In this document: positions 60,444 through 63,173 of the stretch, one piece after another
Layout of the letters: each line of letters starts with the position of its first letter
Numbering within the stretch: position 1 is the stretch's first letter
Source of the DNA: Pantoea sp. Cy-639
GTDB taxonomy: Bacteria > Pseudomonadota > Gammaproteobacteria > Pseudomonadales > Pseudomonadaceae
Reading direction: 5' to 3'
Assembly: GCF_011752525.1 (NCBI RefSeq)
Contig: NZ_VWXI01000021.1
Span: 1 to 63,173 of the forward strand
DNA: 63,173 nt
The notes under the pieces: model-generated
Database searches by the model: none
Told to the model about the DNA's origin: nothing
What the model saw: only the letters and a program-made list of their open reading frames with translations
Made by a program: the position numbers and the translations under genes

Positions 60444-60472
60444 GAAACACTTTGTGCAAAACCCTGCAAACT

Positions 60473-60546
<74 letters not shown>

Positions 60547-60570
60547 GGAGCTTGCGGCTCTCGCTAAAAC

Positions 60571-60654
60571 TGGTGGAGGGAGAAGGATTCGAACCTTCGA
60601 AGCTCTCGCAACGGATTTACAGTCCGTCCCCTTTGGCCGCTCGGGAATCCCTCC
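60571..60654 (-). tRNA. tRNA-Tyr (GTA)
   Basis: The 84-base class II tRNA has acceptor GGAGGGA/TCCCTCC, a long variable arm, anticodon loop CTGTAAA (anticodon GTA), T-loop GTTCGAATC and encoded CCA. It is the first gene after the promoter at 60668-60696. Confidence 0.97.
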
Positions 60655-60667
60655 AGATGTGGCGGGC

Positions 60668-60696
60668 ATTCTATTCGGCTGCCGCCTCAGTGTCAA
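60668..60696 (-). promoter_or_regulatory. Strong sigma-70 promoter of the tRNA-Tyr/Gly/Thr-tufB unit
   Basis: On the minus strand a perfect TTGACA (60691-60696) and TAGAAT (60668-60673) are exactly 17 bases apart, with a GC-rich discriminator GCCCGCC typical of stringent control and an A/T-rich stretch (AAAAAATTTGAAAAAA) upstream that could act as an UP element. The start would be near 60661, only seven bases before tRNA-Tyr. Confidence 0.9.
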
Positions 60697-60795
60697 GCGT
60701 TTTTTCAAATTTTTTCAATCAAATCTGAAACTTAGCTACTTTGACACCGCTTCCAGCTCTACCACCTGAGTGGTGTTCCCTGTGAAGCGGGCGCC

Positions 60796-60823
60796 ATTCT
60801 ATCAAGCTATTCAGCAGTTGCAA
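60796..60823 (-). promoter_or_regulatory. Candidate second promoter of the tRNA-tufB unit
   Basis: TTGCAA (60818-60823) and TAGAAT (60796-60801) are 16 bases apart on the minus strand, followed by the GC-rich GGCGCCCGC. The -35 box is inside the 3' end of the small gene at 60807-61232, whose TAG stop lies in the spacer. Tandem promoters are common before stable RNA genes. Confidence 0.45.
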
Positions 60824-61232
60824 TACCCTCGCACAAAATAATTTTGTGTTTTAAGTCGTTGAAATCCTTGGAAAGAGTCGAGAGCACGGTTTGGTCCAGC
60901 AAACGCTCGCTTTCGGCCCCAACCTTGAGCCACATCCCATCCGCGCCAGGCAACTGTCCGGCAACCGGCTGCGTGGCGATATCGAGACTCAGCAAGCGCT
61001 GGCGCAACGCATCGAGCTGCTCCTTCGTAGCAACTCCCCCCACCACCAGGCATTCGTCACGACGCCTTGCCGGCGCCGGCACACCCGTTTCACGCAGTAG
61101 GCGAATTTCCTGCTGAGTGCCTTTATACAAGGACAGCGGCGCAACTTCCTTGGCCTTCAGGGGGGCTTCCTGCTGATGCCAGACGTAATAGAAGACATTC
61201 AACACGAGCAGTAGCAGAAACAACCAGCGCAT
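60807..61232 (-). CDS. Small membrane-anchored protein, possible SPOR-like domain
   Basis: This 141-residue protein begins MRWLFLLLLVLNVFYYVWH, an uncleaved N-terminal membrane anchor. The rest is probably periplasmic. The central and C-terminal part (CLVVGGVATKEQLDALRQRL onward) has the beta-alpha pattern of SPOR-type domains, which bind denuded peptidoglycan at the septum; the similarity is weak to my eye. GAGG lies five bases before the ATG at 61232; a GTG two codons upstream is possible. It follows coaX closely, an arrangement kept in other Pseudomonas, but its function is unknown. Confidence 0.75.
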   Translation of the reverse strand: MRWLFLLLLVLNVFYYVWHQQEAPLKAKEVAPLSLYKGTQQEIRLLRETGVPAPARRRDECLVVGGVATKEQLDALRQRLLSLDIATQPVAGQLPGADGMWLKVGAESERLLDQTVLSTLSKDFNDLKHKIILCEGIATAE

Positions 61233-61239
61233 AGACACC

Positions 61240-61989
61240 TCAGCTCAACGGGCAGGCCATGGCCAAGCCGACGAATACCAGATCCGGCACGATCCGCGCG
61301 TTAGGGGCCGAGTCACGCACCAAAGGGGCATCCCCCCCCGTGAGAAACACCGTGAACTCTTCGCCCCAAAGCGCTCGGGCCTGCTCGATCTGGGTACGAG
61401 CGAAGCCCTGGAGCATCAGTACACAACCGCGCTCTACCGCTTCGACCGTCGAGCGCCCCGGAGCAAGGCTGCTCAAGGCCCGTTCAGCGGACGCATCGTC
61501 ATAGCGGATGCGACGGGTATGAGTTCTTAACTGGCTACGCATCAACGGCATGCCAGGACAGATATAGCCTCCCAGATGCTCGCCATCCGCCGCAACAAAG
61601 TCTGCCTTCGCAGCAGTACCGAGGTCGATGACCAGGCACGCGCCCTTGGCGAGATGGTAGGCGCCGAGCGCCCCCAACCACCGATCCATCCCCAGGCGTT
61701 CGTAGTCCTCATAACCATTGCGGACCCCCGCCATCTCCTTTACCGGCTGGGCGACACTCACGGTGATCGAGAAGTTTGCCTGCAGCAAGGCACATAGCGA
61801 AGCTGTCTCCTCCTCACTGCGCACACTGACCATGCGGCAGCCGCTCAGGCGCAAGGCAGGAAGCGTCGCGACTGCAGCCAGCAGCGCCTGATCGGAATCA
61901 ACGATACCGCCACCAGTGATCACCGCATCTACAGCATGGATGACCCGCCACTTGATAAAGCTGTTACCGCAGTCGAGCTCAAGAATCAT
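61240..61989 (-). CDS. coaX: Type III pantothenate kinase
   Basis: This 249-residue enzyme phosphorylates pantothenate, the first step of coenzyme A synthesis. The ASKHA-fold motifs are visible: phosphate-1 LELDCGNSFIKWR (3-15), a central GMDRWLGALGAYHL, DLGTAAKADFV, and HLGGYICPGM. It uses ATP poorly and is not feedback-inhibited by CoA, like other type III enzymes. Its ATG lies inside the end of birA (11-base overlap), as in other Pseudomonas, so it depends on birA translation. Confidence 0.96.
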   Translation of the reverse strand: MILELDCGNSFIKWRVIHAVDAVITGGGIVDSDQALLAAVATLPALRLSGCRMVSVRSEEETASLCALLQANFSITVSVAQPVKEMAGVRNGYEDYERLGMDRWLGALGAYHLAKGACLVIDLGTAAKADFVAADGEHLGGYICPGMPLMRSQLRTHTRRIRYDDASAERALSSLAPGRSTVEAVERGCVLMLQGFARTQIEQARALWGEEFTVFLTGGDAPLVRDSAPNARIVPDLVFVGLAMACPLS

Positions 61990-62938
61990 TACGCAACCTC
62001 AGACTGAGCTCACCACCACTAAAGCTCTTTTCCACACCATCGATCTCAAGACGCAAGCCGCCCTGCCCATCAACGCCGCGGGCAATACCGTCGATTCGAG
62101 TCGTACCGGCAACCAGCGAAACTTTTTGCCCCTGCCAAAGGTGCGCCTGTTCCCACTCCTCCTGGAACGCAGCAAAACCATAGCGCCGATGACGAGCCAA
62201 CTCATGCTGCAGTTGCTGAGAGAGCAAGGCGACGAGGTGATTACGATCGATTACGCGCCCCACTTCACCCCGCATGGATGTCCACTGCTGGTCAATCTGC
62301 TCACTGCTCAACATGTTCACATTTATACCAATGCCCAGCACCACATGGCAGACATCGGCAGGATCACCCACGAGCTCCAGCAGAATCCCAGTGATCTTGC
62401 GTCCATTGACCAGGACATCGTTAGGCCATTTAAGCCCGACATCCTTGAGACCAAAAGCCTGCAGGGAACGCATCACCGCCAACCCCACCACCAGGCTCAG
62501 CCCTTCGAGCTGACGCATACCACCCTCTACTCGCAGCACCAAGCTATAGTAGAGATTCTCAGCGAATGGGCTGATCCACTGACGGCCGCGCCGGCCACGA
62601 CCAGCACTCTGCCGCTCGGCAAGCACCAGGAACGGGGCCGCCTGGCCATCAGCGGCAAGCCGGAGCCCTTCGGCGTTGGTGGAGTCGATGCTTTCATGAA
62701 TGAATACAGGCCACTGATCACCGAGTGCGAATTCGGCAATCGCAGCCGAGTCAAGCAGGTTCAGCGGTGTCGAAAGCTGATAGCCGCGCCCGCGGACCTT
62801 GTGAATGGTCAGGTTCAGATCGCTCTCAATATGTTGCAGCTGCTTCCAAACGGCGCTGCGACTCACTCCGAGGGCAGCGCCCAGAGCTTCTCCGGAATGA
62901 AACCGGCCATCCTTGAGGAGATTCAACAACTTCAGCAT
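61979..62938 (-). CDS. birA: BirA, biotin-protein ligase and biotin operon repressor
   Basis: The 319-residue bifunctional protein attaches biotin to the acetyl-CoA carboxylase carrier protein. An N-terminal winged helix-turn-helix (SGEALGAALGVSRSAVWKQL, about 14-33) points to repressor action. The ligase domain has the AMP/biotin-binding loop AERQSAGRGRRGRQW and KWPNDVLV; a C-terminal SH3-like domain follows. The start at 62938 is by family alignment; its ribosome binding site is weak and a longer frame to 63079 overlaps the 5S terminator. It overlaps coaX by 11 bases. Confidence 0.95.
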   Translation of the reverse strand: MLKLLNLLKDGRFHSGEALGAALGVSRSAVWKQLQHIESDLNLTIHKVRGRGYQLSTPLNLLDSAAIAEFALGDQWPVFIHESIDSTNAEGLRLAADGQAAPFLVLAERQSAGRGRRGRQWISPFAENLYYSLVLRVEGGMRQLEGLSLVVGLAVMRSLQAFGLKDVGLKWPNDVLVNGRKITGILLELVGDPADVCHVVLGIGINVNMLSSEQIDQQWTSMRGEVGRVIDRNHLVALLSQQLQHELARHRRYGFAAFQEEWEQAHLWQGQKVSLVAGTTRIDGIARGVDGQGGLRLEIDGVEKSFSGGELSLRLRNDS

Positions 62939-63062
62939 GCCAGTCTCGACTTGGAATAAGGCTGGCATGATAGCCACGCCCCGAGGCCTTGCATAGGAAA
63001 AGGGCCAGCGCCGGCATGACACAATCACAAGGTTGCACTGGCTTTGCGGGCACGGAAAAGAC

Positions 63063-63096
63063 AAAACCCCTACCTGCATGTGCAGATAGGGGTTTT
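63063..63096 (-). terminator. Rho-independent terminator of the rRNA operon
   Basis: AAAACCCCTA-C-CTGCA pairs with TGCAG-A-TAGGGGTTTT around a TG loop, with one mismatch, and a T-run follows on the minus strand. It lies about ten bases after the 5S rRNA end. Confidence 0.9.
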
Positions 63097-63106
63097 GCGA
63101 AATGAA

Positions 63107-63173
63107 TCTTGACGATGACCTACTCTCACATGGGGAAGCCCCACACTACCATCGGCGATGCATCGTTTCACTA
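63107..63173 (-). rRNA. rrf: 5S rRNA, 3' part (cut by window edge)
   Basis: The minus strand reads the 3' half of a Pseudomonas 5S rRNA, including GATGGTAGTGTGGGG and CCCCATGTGAGAGTAGGTCATCG. The 5' half and the rest of the rRNA operon lie beyond the window. The exact 3' end is uncertain by a few bases. Confidence 0.92.

Overview
The window reads as chromosome of a Pseudomonas, most likely of the P. putida group. The reasons are high GC, near-consensus sigma-70 and sigma-54 promoters, and the gene order ssb - yajR-like MFS - (divergent) uvrA - bfrA/ftnA - katA - rplQ...rpsJ - tuf - fusA - rpsG - rpsL - rpoC - rpoB - rplL/J/A/K - nusG - secE - tRNA-Trp - tuf - tRNA-Thr/Gly/Tyr - small ORF - coaX - birA - 5S rRNA. 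I know this order from P. aeruginosa (about PA4232-PA4280). The species call is inference. Nearly everything is on the minus strand; uvrA is the only convincing plus-strand gene.

Region 1 (1-21,390) is a complete type VI secretion system (T6SS) cluster read right to left: tssA, tssB, tssC, tssE, tssF, tssG, tssH/clpV, a sigma-54 activator (sfa type), a small lipoprotein, an FHA protein, tssJ, tssK, tssL, tssM, a PP2C phosphatase and a Ser/Thr kinase, then hcp cut by the window edge. This content and order match the P. aeruginosa HSI-II type. Genes are tightly packed, several with ATGA overlaps. hcp stands apart behind a 372-base spacer with a near-consensus sigma-54 promoter, a hairpin at the expected 5' end of the transcript, and five TGCGCA-centred repeats upstream that could bind the activator encoded in the same cluster. 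The tssA leader is AT-rich, with a perfect 10-bp inverted repeat and a GGA-loop hairpin of RsmA/CsrA type. No vgrG or effector gene is in view; they may lie beyond position 1.

Region 2 (21,391-28,500) holds genome-maintenance and stress genes: ssb with a YajR-like transporter, divergent uvrA, a ferritin-like gene and a catalase, separated by clear terminators and a long inverted repeat of REP type.

Region 3 (28,600-58,920) is the ribosomal protein and RNA polymerase superlocus. The alpha, spc and S10 operons are contiguous. A tuf terminator then separates them from the str operon (rpsL-rpsG-fusA-tufA), which is preceded by rpoBC and the L11/L10 genes, nusG and secE. Promoters with good -35/-10 boxes can be read for S10, alpha, str and tRNA-Trp/secE, with hairpins at several operon joints.

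Region 4 (58,960-63,173) contains tRNA-Trp, a second tuf gene, tRNA-Thr, tRNA-Gly and tRNA-Tyr behind a strong promoter, then a small membrane-anchored protein, coaX, birA and the 3' end of a 5S rRNA gene with its terminator. The two tuf genes share an uninterrupted 1,082-base identical tract flanked by synonymous differences, the mark of gene conversion.

I found no CRISPR array, insertion sequence or prophage. The least explained features are the regulatory elements around the T6SS (hcp upstream repeats, tssA leader) and several unexplained perfect hairpins in the ribosomal operons.
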